Assembly: GCA_031394355.1 (NCBI GenBank)
Contig: JANNSU010000056.1
Coordinates: 96,325 to 160,324 of the forward strand
Origin: JAEUMY01 sp031394355
GTDB lineage: Bacteria; Pseudomonadota; Gammaproteobacteria; Burkholderiales; Usitatibacteraceae
Length of the DNA: 64,000 nucleotides
Direction: 5' to 3'
The notes under the pieces were generated by a model. That model was given only the letters and a program-made list of their open reading frames with translations. It ran no database searches and had not been told where the DNA came from. Below, one piece after another: positions 25,078 through 33,304 of this stretch (position 1 is the first letter of the stretch; each line of letters begins with the position of its first letter). A program made the translations under genes and the position numbers.

Positions 25078-26727
25078 ATGACCGAATCAATGGCTCTCAT
25101 GGCGGCCGGCGCCGGGGTATTTGCGCTGACGTTGCCCAAGGTGATGCGTAGACTGCAGCTTTCGCGCGCCAAACATCCATCGCTGGCCGGTCACTCGCGC
25201 ATGGCCAAACGCCTGTCGAAACTGCTGCCGGGCTATGCCTACGATGAGGCGCAGTTTTTCAATGCGGACGATGCGCCAGCGGAGGTCGTGGCGCGGCGTC
25301 GCCATGGACTTGCCCAATTGGAGGCCGAGTTCGCGGCACGTTATCCGCTCACTCTGGCTGCATCGAAGGCTGCGGCCTCCGGAATCTCGGACATGCAGTT
25401 CACGGGCGCGTATCGCGTTCCCTTCCAGTTCAGTCCCTACCTGCGCTCCCGACTCACAATGGGTAGCTTCGTTGAGGCGTCCAAGGGTGTCGAAGTCATC
25501 GACCTCGATGGCAACCGCTTCTTTGACCTGGCCGGCTCGTATGGCGTCAACGTATTTGGCTATGACTTCTACAAGACCGCCATGGCAGAAGGCCTTGCAA
25601 GAGCCGAGGCGCTGGGCCCGGTCCTGGGTGCCTACCACCCTGCGGTCGCCAGCAATGTCGCGGCACTGAAGCGCATCTCCGGGCTGGATGAAGTGTCGTT
25701 CCACATGTCCGGCACCGAGGCCGTGATGCAGGCTGTGCGGTTGGCGCGCTATCACACCAAAAAGCCCTACCTCGTTCGCTTCTGTGGTGCCTACCATGGC
25801 TGGTGGGAGGATGTGCAGCCCGGTCTGGGCAACCCGCTCCCGCCCAACAAGACCTACACCCTGCGTGACATGGATGAGAAGTCTCTTTCCGTGCTGCGTA
25901 CCCGCAAGGATATCGCCTGTGTGCTGGTCAACCCCTTGCAGGCGCTCCATCCCAACGCCAATGCGCCGGGTGACTCCTCGCTGCTCGACTCCGGACGTTC
26001 TGCGCAGTTTGACCGCGCCGCCTACACCGAGTGGTTGAAGCAGCTGCGCGAGGTTTGTACCGAGCGCGGCATCGCCCTCATATTCGACGAAGTGTTCGTG
26101 GGCTTCCGACTGGCCAAGGGCGGTGCACAGGAGTACTTCGGCGTGAAAGCCGATCTGGTGACCTATGGCAAGACCCTCGGAGGCGGCTTTCCGGTTGGCG
26201 TGGTGTGCGGTCGCGCGGATCTCATGAAGCGCTTTCGCGAGGATCATCCCGCCGACATCTGTTTCGCGCGCGGGACGTTCAATGCGCATCCGGCCGTGAT
26301 GGGTGCCATGCAGGTTTTCCTTGAGCGAATCGAGCATCCGGCCATCTCGGCCCGCTATGACGGGCTGGATGCACTCTGGAATGCCCGCGCACGCTTGATG
26401 AATGAGCGTCTTGCCAATGCGGGCTTGCCAGTGCGCGTCGCCAATCTGTCTTCCATCTGGACCGTTCTGTACACCAAGCCCTCGCGCTACAACTGGATGC
26501 TGCAGTACTACCTGCGTCGCGAGGGGCTGTTGCTGTCCTGGGTGGGCACGGGCCGGCTCATCTTCAGCCTCAACTACACTGATGCAGAGTTTGATGAGGT
26601 CGCGACACGATTCATCCGCGCCGGCGCATCCATGCTCGAGGACGGCTGGTGGCGCACCGATGACGTGCTGACCAACAAGGGTATTCGCCGCAAGATTTTC
26701 CGCGAAATGCTGCATCACGTTTTCTGA
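25078..26727 (+). CDS. Class III aminotransferase, glutamate-1-semialdehyde-mutase-like
   Basis: PLP enzyme of 549 residues. The aminotransferase fold runs from about residue 110: FHMSGTEAVMQAVRLAR (phosphate cup), IALIFDEVFVGFR (Asp pairing the pyridine N) and DLVTYGKTLGGGFPVGVVCG with the PLP lysine. Ahead of it is an N-terminal extension of about 100 residues beginning with a hydrophobic helix (ALMAAGAGVFALTL), unusual for the family and suggesting membrane association. The substrate is unknown. It is divergent from psd with about 60 bp between and ends in a strong terminator, so it is a single transcript. The lipid-gene setting invites a lipid amine role, which is inference only. Confidence 0.8.
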   Translation: MTESMALMAAGAGVFALTLPKVMRRLQLSRAKHPSLAGHSRMAKRLSKLLPGYAYDEAQFFNADDAPAEVVARRRHGLAQLEAEFAARYPLTLAASKAAASGISDMQFTGAYRVPFQFSPYLRSRLTMGSFVEASKGVEVIDLDGNRFFDLAGSYGVNVFGYDFYKTAMAEGLARAEALGPVLGAYHPAVASNVAALKRISGLDEVSFHMSGTEAVMQAVRLARYHTKKPYLVRFCGAYHGWWEDVQPGLGNPLPPNKTYTLRDMDEKSLSVLRTRKDIACVLVNPLQALHPNANAPGDSSLLDSGRSAQFDRAAYTEWLKQLREVCTERGIALIFDEVFVGFRLAKGGAQEYFGVKADLVTYGKTLGGGFPVGVVCGRADLMKRFREDHPADICFARGTFNAHPAVMGAMQVFLERIEHPAISARYDGLDALWNARARLMNERLANAGLPVRVANLSSIWTVLYTKPSRYNWMLQYYLRREGLLLSWVGTGRLIFSLNYTDAEFDEVATRFIRAGASMLEDGWWRTDDVLTNKGIRRKIFREMLHHVF

Positions 26728-26747
26728 AGGATTGGCGGGACAAAGAA

Positions 26748-26779
26748 AAGGGCGCTCAATGTGGAGCGCCCTTTTTTTT
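26748..26779 (+). terminator. Intrinsic terminator after aminotransferase gene
   Basis: AAGGGCGCTC/GAGCGCCCTT stem followed by eight T; 21 bp after the stop. Confidence 0.93.
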
Positions 26780-26917
26780 ACGTCTTCGAAGCGGCTGCGG
26801 GTAGTCTTGTCTTGCATCTGGCGGTTTGTCCTGTACCGGACAGCGAGACAATTCGCTTTGGGACCAAGCACGGCGGCCAGCGGAACACTTCTGTGCTCCG
26901 CCGGTTGCAAGCCCGCT

Positions 26918-27571
26918 TCAGTGGCTTCCAGCGGGTGCAGTCAGCTCATCATCCGAATCCGCTTCGGCACGCTGATTATAGTAAGCCGGGTCGATGAATT
27001 CGCCCTTCATCAATCGCAGCGGAGAACGCCAGTAGAGCATGATGTCGTGGAAGGGATCAGTAATGATCTTCGCAGCCCACACCAGACCCGTGGAGACATC
27101 GCGCAGGAAGAACAGATGCACAGTGCGAAACACCAGACCGCCTGCACCCAGCCAGAACCACAACAAGCCCACGTCCAGCGCATATTCCCAGCCCGTGGTG
27201 GCGGGCGTCATCAGCCCAAAGAGTGAGGGATTCCAGTGCAGCACGACGGGAATGGCGGCCCAGATTGCCATCAGCACCCACTTGCGGCGCAGGTTGTAGC
27301 CGATCTTGATGTCTTCCTTGTGCTCGTGAGTGGCGTTGTTGATGTGGTCGTAGCTCTTGGGCTCGAAGAAGAAGTGGCCGGACTGGCGGCTCGTCATGGA
27401 CACGAGCCAGGCCAGCAAGGCTGCCAGGGCGGGGTCGGTAAACAGGAGGACATATGCGCAGACGAAACTGACTGCGCTGACCAGATGCAGGCTCTGATTG
27501 ATGGTGCTGTGATGATAGTACCGGTGATCATCCATGCGCTGGATGTGCAACTCTTTCAGGAAGTCCTTCAA
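26918..27571 (-). CDS. Mpo1-like / DUF962 membrane protein
   Basis: 217 residues with four or so hydrophobic segments. The N-terminal YYHHSTINQSLHLVSAVSFV and the following RQSGHFFFEPKS match the pattern of DUF962 proteins (YxxxHxxxxNxxxHxxGxP and QxxGHxxFE); the conserved histidines bind iron in yeast Mpo1, a dioxygenase of 2-hydroxy fatty acids. A further His-rich HEHKEDIK follows. If right, it would shorten 2-hydroxylated acyl chains. The region before it (26780-26917) has no gene. It is divergent from the glycosyltransferase gene, and Pho-box-like repeats lie between them. Confidence 0.6.
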   Translation of the reverse strand: MKDFLKELHIQRMDDHRYYHHSTINQSLHLVSAVSFVCAYVLLFTDPALAALLAWLVSMTSRQSGHFFFEPKSYDHINNATHEHKEDIKIGYNLRRKWVLMAIWAAIPVVLHWNPSLFGLMTPATTGWEYALDVGLLWFWLGAGGLVFRTVHLFFLRDVSTGLVWAAKIITDPFHDIMLYWRSPLRLMKGEFIDPAYYNQRAEADSDDELTAPAGSH

Positions 27572-27628
27572 TGTATCCCCCTAGTGTGATCGGTTTGGGT
27601 TCAGGTGACGTGATGGTGACTTTGAATT

Positions 27629-27689
27629 ATGACCTGCATGTGACGGAAATATTCCTTCGGGGCTGTACCTTTTGTCACTGAACTGTTGC
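27629..27689. promoter_or_regulatory. Pair of divergent Pho-box-like sites
   Basis: Plus strand 27672-27689: TTGTCAC-TGAA-CTGTTGC, two 7-mers with a 4-bp spacer (11-bp period) as in PhoB sites (CTGTCAT-N4-CTGTCAC type). Minus strand, 27646-27629: CCGTCAC-ATGC-AGGTCAT with the same period. They face the glycosyltransferase gene and the DUF962 gene respectively. Each 7-mer has about two mismatches to consensus. A further GTCAC at 27698-27702 is out of period. Confidence 0.5.
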
Positions 27690-27711
27690 AATTGAGCGTC
27701 ACCATGCCGCC

Positions 27712-28953
27712 ATGACTGACGTTGATTGCCTGACAGTGGATGAACTCAAGCCCGCACGGCGAGCACTCCGCATCGCCGTCGTCACCGAAACTTATCCGCC
27801 AGAGGTTAACGGTGTTGCGCTCACCATCGCGTGTTTCATACGCGGCCTGGTGGCGCGCCAGCACGATGTACAACTCATCCGGCCGCGCCAGACCAAAGTC
27901 AACGATTCGGCGGATGCCAGTGGCGGTCTGTCGGAGGTGCTGATGCGAGGGCTCCCCATTCCGCGCTACCCGGATTTGCGTATGGGCATGCCGGCCAAAA
28001 ACGTACTCATCCGCATGTGGACGCGACAGCGTCCGGACCTCGTGCACATTGTAACGGAAGGCCCGCTGGGCTGGTCGGCACTGCAGGCCGCCAAGCGGCT
28101 CAAGCTCCCGGTCACCTCCGACTTCCGCACCAACTTTCATGCTTACAGCCGTCACTACGGCATGGGCTGGCTCGGTAAGCCCATCTTCATGTACCTGCGC
28201 AAATTCCACAATCGCGCTGATTGCACCATGGTGCCGACACTGGCGATGAAGCGCGAGCTGGAGAGCACGGGGTTCCAGAATATCGCCGTGGTGGCGCGCG
28301 GTGTGGATACGCGTCGATTCGATCCTGCAAAGCGCAGTGAGGCGCTGCGTGCATCATGGGGTGCCAAGCCAGGCGACCTGGTGGCGCTCTGCGTGGGACG
28401 CCTGGCGCCGGAAAAAAATCTTTCCGCCCTGTTCTCCGCCTTTCAAGCCATGCGCAACGCCACCGCGGGTGGTGCGAATATTCGACTGGTGATGGTGGGG
28501 GACGGCCCGGCGCGTGAAGACTTTGCCAGGCGTTGCCCGGAAGCACTGCTTGTCGGCATGAAGACAGGCGAAGACCTCGCTGTGCACTATGCATCGGCGG
28601 ATGTCTTTCTCTTCCCGAGTCTTACGGAAACCTATGGCAACGTGACGCCGGAAGCCATGGCGAGCGGACTGCCGGTGGTCGCCTACAACTATGCGGCTGC
28701 GTCGCAACTCATTCGTCATGCCCAGAACGGCATGCTGGCGTCGCTGGACCGCTCGGACGAATTCTCGACCCATGCCGCCTGGCTCGCAGCCAATCCGGTG
28801 CGCGCACGTGAAATGGGCGAAGCCGCCCGGCGTACGGCGAACGAGAATGACTGGGACCGCATCGTGGGTCAGTTGGAAGGTGTGTTTTCTGCAGTACTGG
28901 AAGGGCAGGGGGCCGGGCGATTGACCAATTCGCCCTGGGTGTTGGCGGGCTGA
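27712..28953 (+). CDS. agt: GT4 glycosyltransferase, Agt-like (diacylglycerol glycosyltransferase)
   Basis: 413 residues, GT-B fold. N-domain IAVVTETYPPEVNGVA; C-domain with VGRLAPEKNLSALF, MVGDGPAR and FPSLTETYGNVTPEAMASGLPVVA, the EX7E retaining-GT motif. Sequence type is that of GDP-mannose- or UDP-sugar-dependent lipid glycosyltransferases. The gene is followed, across a MITE-like element, by a divergently oriented plcP-btaB-btaA set; in phosphate-starved marine and soil bacteria an agt next to plcP makes glycolipids from diacylglycerol. The name rests on that context. ATG 27712 lies close to a Pho-box; GTG 27736 is an alternative start. A one-mismatch palindrome copy (28474-28485) encodes GGANIRLVMVGDGP. 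Confidence 0.72.
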   Translation: MTDVDCLTVDELKPARRALRIAVVTETYPPEVNGVALTIACFIRGLVARQHDVQLIRPRQTKVNDSADASGGLSEVLMRGLPIPRYPDLRMGMPAKNVLIRMWTRQRPDLVHIVTEGPLGWSALQAAKRLKLPVTSDFRTNFHAYSRHYGMGWLGKPIFMYLRKFHNRADCTMVPTLAMKRELESTGFQNIAVVARGVDTRRFDPAKRSEALRASWGAKPGDLVALCVGRLAPEKNLSALFSAFQAMRNATAGGANIRLVMVGDGPAREDFARRCPEALLVGMKTGEDLAVHYASADVFLFPSLTETYGNVTPEAMASGLPVVAYNYAAASQLIRHAQNGMLASLDRSDEFSTHAAWLAANPVRAREMGEAARRTANENDWDRIVGQLEGVFSAVLEGQGAGRLTNSPWVLAG

Positions 28954-28959
28954 ATCCGG

Positions 28960-29239
28960 CTAGGGAGCCTCTGATTTAATCCTCGCGGTCGCGCGCTATC
29001 TTGGCGGGATGGGCTGCTAGGCGTCGCTGTGAAGCCAAGGGTTGTTCCCTTGGCGAGCAGCGCAACAACGCAGACCGCCCGCCAAGACAGCGCCCGAAGG
29101 GTTGGCACGAAAAATGGCCGATCTCCGGCGCGACATTGCTTGGTTTCGTATCGACGGATACGACCGACGCAATGTCGCTTGGATCTCAGCCATTTTCGTG
29201 CCAACGCGATCCACGATGATTAAATCAGAGGTTCCCTAG
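28960..29239. mobile_element. MITE-like element with 28-bp inverted ends at CTAG
   Basis: Terminal inverted repeats 28961-28988 and 29211-29238 agree at 25 of 28 positions (TAGGGAGCCTCTGATTTAAT on the left). Outside is CTAG on both sides (28960-28963 and 29236-29239), a likely 4-bp target duplication. Inside are stem-loops: 29034-29041 with 29047-29054, 28999-29008 with 29078-29087, and 29102-29118 with 29189-29204. No transposase; short open frames inside are chance. About 280 bp, non-autonomous. Confidence 0.8.
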
Positions 29240-30090
29240 TGCACCACTGATTCCGGGGTTCGGGTATTCGCTGCGGCAGCAGCCATCGCAACGCCGACCT
29301 TGCCTGGCAGCAAAATGGGCGGCTCATCATTCAGCATGTCGGCAAGTGAAGCCGCCTCTTCCTTCCACTCGATCAGCTCAATGCGACCGTCCATGTGCTC
29401 CACCAGCGCCGTGCAGCTGTCGACCCAGTCGCCACAGTTCATGTAGGTGACGCCATCGATGTCGCGGATGGTCGCGGCGTGGATGTGGCCGCAGACCACA
29501 CCGTCCAGCCCGCGATCCTTCACGTGTTTCACCACGGACTCCTCGAAGTCGTAGATGAAGCTCACGGCAGATTTCACTTTGCGCTTGGCATAGCCCGCCA
29601 GCGACCAGTAGCCGGTGATCTTGAGCGTGCGCCGCACCCAGGAGAGCCAGCCGTTGGCCCGCACCAGGAAGTTGTAGGTCATGTCGCCCAGGATGGCCAC
29701 CCACTTGTGGTATCGCGTCACCTGGTCGAACGCATCGCCGTGCGTCAGCAAGAGGCGGCGACCATCTGCCGTGGTGTGGATATGTTCATTCACGATACGA
29801 ATATCGCCGAATGCCGTGCCGTCATACTCGCGCAGCGCCTCGTCATGGTTGCCCGGGACAAACAACACCATCACGCCATGGCGTGCCCGCTTCAGGACTT
29901 TCTGCACGACCGTATTCTGCGCAGGCGTCCAGCAGACACTCCGGCTCATGGCCCAGAAATCGATGATGTCACCAACCAGGAATATGTTCTCCGCCTCATG
30001 GTGCTTCAGGAAGGACAGGAGCCGCTCCGCCTGGCAGCCGCGTGTACCCAGATGAATGTCGGAGAGGAAGATGGAACGGACTCGGTTCAT
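29236..30090 (-). CDS. plcP: PlcP-like metallophosphoesterase (phospholipase C)
   Basis: 284 residues, calcineurin-like fold of the UDP-2,3-diacylglucosamine hydrolase (LpxH) type: LSDIHLGTRGCQ (Asp, His), VGDIIDFW, VPGNHDEAL, LTHGDAFD and GVVCGHIHAATI in order. PlcP enzymes of Sinorhizobium and marine bacteria belong to this group and release diacylglycerol from phospholipids during phosphate starvation. The gene overlaps btaB by 4 bp (btaB is upstream), which supports PlcP over LpxH. Its stop codon TAG is part of the CTAG at the border of the MITE-like element, so the insertion may have set the C-terminus. Confidence 0.78.
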   Translation of the reverse strand: MNRVRSIFLSDIHLGTRGCQAERLLSFLKHHEAENIFLVGDIIDFWAMSRSVCWTPAQNTVVQKVLKRARHGVMVLFVPGNHDEALREYDGTAFGDIRIVNEHIHTTADGRRLLLTHGDAFDQVTRYHKWVAILGDMTYNFLVRANGWLSWVRRTLKITGYWSLAGYAKRKVKSAVSFIYDFEESVVKHVKDRGLDGVVCGHIHAATIRDIDGVTYMNCGDWVDSCTALVEHMDGRIELIEWKEEAASLADMLNDEPPILLPGKVGVAMAAAAANTRTPESVVH

Positions 30091-30881
30091 CGCTTGCTCC
30101 CGATAAAAAGGTAATAGGGCACACGCAGTCCCGGGAGCAGTGTTGACAGATAAGGCACCGGAGCCTGCCGTTCAATCTGGACCAGCGGGTCGAACAGGGT
30201 CACGAGGGTCGGCAGATGATCCTGCGAGAGGCGAACACCGTCATGTGCAAACCAGCGTTGCCAGAATCTGTTGGCCAACCCGGACGCTGAAAGGGGCAGA
30301 TGGAAGTCGACGATGGCGATCTTGCCACCCGGCCTCAGCATGGCGTGCGCGTTGGCGAGAGCTGCGCGCCAGTCGGGAATCATGGTGAGCGAGTACGAGA
30401 ACAGGACGACGTCCACAGGCTGCTTCGGTCGCCATGACGTGGCGTCAGCCTCGACAATGCGGATATTGTCTCCACCGCGCTCGGGGTACGGACAGTGCCT
30501 GCCTGAGTTGTCTGCGGCGTCACTATGCATCGATTGATCGGTTGCGCTGTCGCTCACGTATCGAATCGCGCGATGCCGCGCCACATCGAGCAGCGCCGGA
30601 CACAGGTCGATCAGGTCATACGACTCCAGCCGCGGGAGCCGCTCGCCGAAGTGATCCAGGTTGCGTCCCGTGCCACCGCCAAGCTCCACCACACGGTCGC
30701 CGGGCCAAACGTCCAGCAAGTCGATGAGTGTTTCCCGTCCATGCAGCAGTCGCTCGCGGAAAGCGTCATACCGCGCTGCCTGCGGTGCATAGAAGGCCTG
30801 GAGGTTCTCTGCATGGCTGCCGACGGTTGGCTGGCCGCGCAGGAGCCGGGTGAGGACCGACACATCATCGATGAGCATCAT
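30087..30881 (-). CDS. btaB: BtaB: SAM-dependent N-methyltransferase for DGTS
   Basis: Adds three methyl groups to diacylglycerylhomoserine to form the betaine lipid DGTS. 264 residues. BtaB features: FYAPQAARYDAFRERLLHGRETLIDLL, the SAM site VVELGGGTGRNLDHF, an SYSLTMIPDW segment and the ending LPGLRVPYYLFIGSKR. A stretch of about 35 residues rich in Asp/Ser (near 110-145) is inserted before the VEAD SAM motif, longer than usual. Overlaps btaA (4 bp) and plcP (4 bp), one transcriptional unit btaA-btaB-plcP on the minus strand. Confidence 0.87.
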   Translation of the reverse strand: MMLIDDVSVLTRLLRGQPTVGSHAENLQAFYAPQAARYDAFRERLLHGRETLIDLLDVWPGDRVVELGGGTGRNLDHFGERLPRLESYDLIDLCPALLDVARHRAIRYVSDSATDQSMHSDAADNSGRHCPYPERGGDNIRIVEADATSWRPKQPVDVVLFSYSLTMIPDWRAALANAHAMLRPGGKIAIVDFHLPLSASGLANRFWQRWFAHDGVRLSQDHLPTLVTLFDPLVQIERQAPVPYLSTLLPGLRVPYYLFIGSKR

Positions 30882-32142
30882 TGCGCGGCTCCGGCGGCGT
30901 CAGCGACAGCACTCGGGCGGATATCCGCAATATGGAAGCCGGCGTAGGTATGCACCCGATCCTGGCGGGTCAGCTCGCGCGCCCACTCATCATGAAAACG
31001 AAGTACATCGGAAAGCCGCGCACCCGCGTCATTCACGGTGATGGCATCGAGGTAGCGGGGACGGGCATGCGCGCTGCGAAAGATGACTCGTGCATCCGGC
31101 CCTGCCCGTTTCAGGATGTGGCGCCACTCCTCGACCAGCGCATCGGGGTGGTAGCCCGCCATCCAATCCATGTGGTCCAGCAGCACAAACCGGCTGATCG
31201 GCTCGCTGCCGGATTGCAGGAATCGGGTCACCGTCGTGGTATGCGGGATGATCCGGTCGGCGAGACCGGCCTTGAGTGCCGCAAAGTTGGCGGGCTTCAG
31301 ATACTCCGGGCAACAATCCGGTGTGTAGCCGCCACGAACATAGACCGAGTAGAAATAGTTGGACGACAGAGGCAGTTCGCGCAGCACATACTCAAGGCTC
31401 TCGCGAACGAAACCCGCCACGCCACCGTCATGCTGCGCCACGACTTCCTTGCGCTGGGGATGCGGCACGCCCAGCATGCTCATGGTCACCTGGCGTGACA
31501 GGGTCCAGTTGATGAGCCGACTCCAGACATAGGGCTTTACCTTTGCATCGTAGAGCTCGCGCTGCATCTCGAGCGTGGGCGCATTGAACAGCGCCTCGAT
31601 GTTGTCGCGCAGTCGCGGGCGCAGGGACAGATAGGCGCGAAATGCGTGGGCCACGGTGCCGGAGAGTCCGCGATAGTAGAAGCTGCCCTGCGAATATTCG
31701 CGTTGGGTGAACCAGCGCTGATTGCGATCCCACCAGGTCTGTGCAAACGGCGAGAGCTCTGCACGCAGGCAATCCCGATACATTTCCCGGAAGTGCGGAT
31801 GTGCACCGATGCCGAAGAGACCAAAAAAGTCGCTGTGAGACAAGAGGCGGATGCCTGCCAGCTTCAGTTCGAGCAGCGCGGTCTGGCGCGGATTGGCGTC
31901 TACCGCGTGGATGACCCGTGGTGCTGCCAGCGCGTAATCCAGCACGTTGCAGCCTGCGCTGGTGATGACCAGCAGCGAATCGTCGGGGGTAAGTTGGAGC
32001 GCCTGCCGGTCGACCGCGGGGTCTTCCCAGCAAGTGTTGTAGACGAGAGAGCGGCTGTAGATGTAGTCAAACAGCGATTGATCCAGCCGGTCGCTCAGGG
32101 TAAGTCGGGCATTCAGGGGAGCCCCGCGTTCAAATCAGTCAT
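30878..32142 (-). CDS. btaA: BtaA: diacylglycerol 3-amino-3-carboxypropyltransferase, with N-terminal frameshift
   Basis: Transfers the homoserine part of SAM to diacylglycerol, first step of DGTS. Family DUF3419. The obvious start (GTG 31945) would drop essential sequence: continuing upstream in the same frame to 32134 I read SLVYNTCWEDPAVD and LLVITSAGCNVLDYAL, the signature and SAM site of BtaA. That frame has no ATG, GTG or TTG before its stop. An ATG at 32142 (MTDLNAGLP) lies in the neighbouring frame and joins perfectly if one C is added to the C4 run at 32117-32120. So either the assembly lost a base or the gene is damaged. A palindrome copy encodes REYS; a compensated variant lies at 30917-30928. 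Confidence 0.85.
30917..30928. repeat. Compensated variant of the iterated palindrome (btaA 3' end)
   Basis: GCGGATATCCGC: differs from the standard copy at two positions that pair with each other, so symmetry is kept. In btaA it reads ADIR instead of ANIR. Confidence 0.7.
31690..31701. repeat. Iterated palindrome, copy 11 (btaA)
   Basis: EYS phase, in TQREYSQGSFYY of BtaA. Confidence 0.95.
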
Positions 32143-32180
32143 GCGCGCAGGGTAGCTTCCGATTGTGACAGCCGCGTTAA

Positions 32181-32228
32181 TGGCCAACACTGTGGCCAAC
32201 ACTGTGGCCAACACCTTGGCCAACACCG
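32181..32228. repeat. 12-bp tandem repeat, four units
   Basis: TGGCCAACACTG twice, then two variants ending CT and CG, in the gap between the btaA start and the 3' end of the aspartoacylase-like gene. Confidence 0.9.
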
Positions 32229-32256
32229 GGTTAGGTGTGAGTGTGGCGAGACCTCC

Positions 32257-33231
32257 TCAAAGACTGCCGCGCGGATTCTCCTTTGCAAAGTAGAACAACT
32301 CGTTACTCGGCTTCGCCATGGCATCCGGGAAGAGGATGCAGCCGTTGTCGGGCGCACGAAGCAGGGAACCGTCATGGCGGGTGGCGATGAGATCGCCGCG
32401 CGCAAGTTTGTCGAAGCTGGCCCAGGCCCGTACAAACTTGTCATCCGCGTGCAACCGGTCGGTCACAGTGATCATGCTGAGCGACTCGAAGTCGGTCACC
32501 GGTTCCGGCGGAGCCTCACCGGACAGGCCCAAGTGAGCGAGCGTGTTGCGGATTGCGCGATAGCCCACCTCCGGCGACTCGGGGTCGTCATGCTGGCCGC
32601 ACTCCAGCGTGATGGCAAAGCCGCCAACCGAACGCATGTACTCCGTTGTCCCGACGCCATAACGGGGATCGGTGTTCAGCATGTCGGCGCGGGAGTGCGC
32701 GGTGCCCACTCGCGCCATGCGGGCTTCTACACCCAGGGCGTAAGTTTCCAGCCAGCCATCAACAAATCTCGTCACGCCGAGCCGCCTCGCCAGGGCACGT
32801 TCCTTCTGCTCATGACTGAATGGCTGCAGGGTGCCCTGATTGTCACGCGGACCCAGCATGGCGAAAGCGCCATTCCGGGCGCGGGTGGAATGCAGATCGA
32901 GCAATACCTCGTGTTGTGCCAGCAGCGGACATAACCAGTTGGCGACGTGATCCTCGAAGTCGTGGGGCAGTGTGACCGGGCCGAGATTGCGGTTCAGGTT
33001 GCGGTCGCCTGAGCGGTCGCGCATTTCGAAGGCCAGTGGATTGGTCACCGGGATGAAGGTGACCCGGCCAGCGCGAATGTGCAGCGTGCCCGCCTTCAGG
33101 TCGGCGAGGATGCGGCGTATGGCCTGCGTGCCGCATACCTCATTGCCATGTACGGCACCGGTGACAATGAGGCTCGGTCCGGGTTCAAGTCCCTGAAAGG
33201 ACTGCGCGTGGAAGTGGTGTTGGAAAGACAT
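32257..33231 (-). CDS. Aspartoacylase / succinylglutamate desuccinylase family (M14-like zinc hydrolase)
   Basis: 324 residues. Zinc ligands in VTGAVHGNEVCG (His, Glu) and LLDLHSTRA (His); the substrate Arg region is NRNLGP. ITLECGQHDDPES contains the catalytic Glu of the AstE/AspA family. It probably removes an acyl group from an N-acyl amino acid; no astABCD genes are near, so the substrate is unsettled. It lies 73 bp downstream of agmatinase on the same strand, which hints at arginine or agmatine metabolism. Confidence 0.85.
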   Translation of the reverse strand: MSFQHHFHAQSFQGLEPGPSLIVTGAVHGNEVCGTQAIRRILADLKAGTLHIRAGRVTFIPVTNPLAFEMRDRSGDRNLNRNLGPVTLPHDFEDHVANWLCPLLAQHEVLLDLHSTRARNGAFAMLGPRDNQGTLQPFSHEQKERALARRLGVTRFVDGWLETYALGVEARMARVGTAHSRADMLNTDPRYGVGTTEYMRSVGGFAITLECGQHDDPESPEVGYRAIRNTLAHLGLSGEAPPEPVTDFESLSMITVTDRLHADDKFVRAWASFDKLARGDLIATRHDGSLLRAPDNGCILFPDAMAKPSNELFYFAKENPRGSL

Positions 33232-33304
33232 GGCTACTCTGCAGTGATGACGGTGGCAACGCTCAAGCAGATTCTAGCCTTGCACGTGCCGAAGGGCACT
33301 GCGC

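Noticed and set aside
25087..26910. 607-codon minus-strand open frame
   Set aside because: Antisense to the aminotransferase gene, which has all PLP motifs.
29001..29239. Small open frames within the MITE-like element
   Set aside because: Too short, overlapping in several frames, no ribosome sites; the stretch is explained by inverted repeats.
29236..30090. Assignment as LpxH
   Set aside because: The fold is shared, but overlap with btaB-btaA and the neighbouring GT4 gene fit PlcP better; kept as an alternative.
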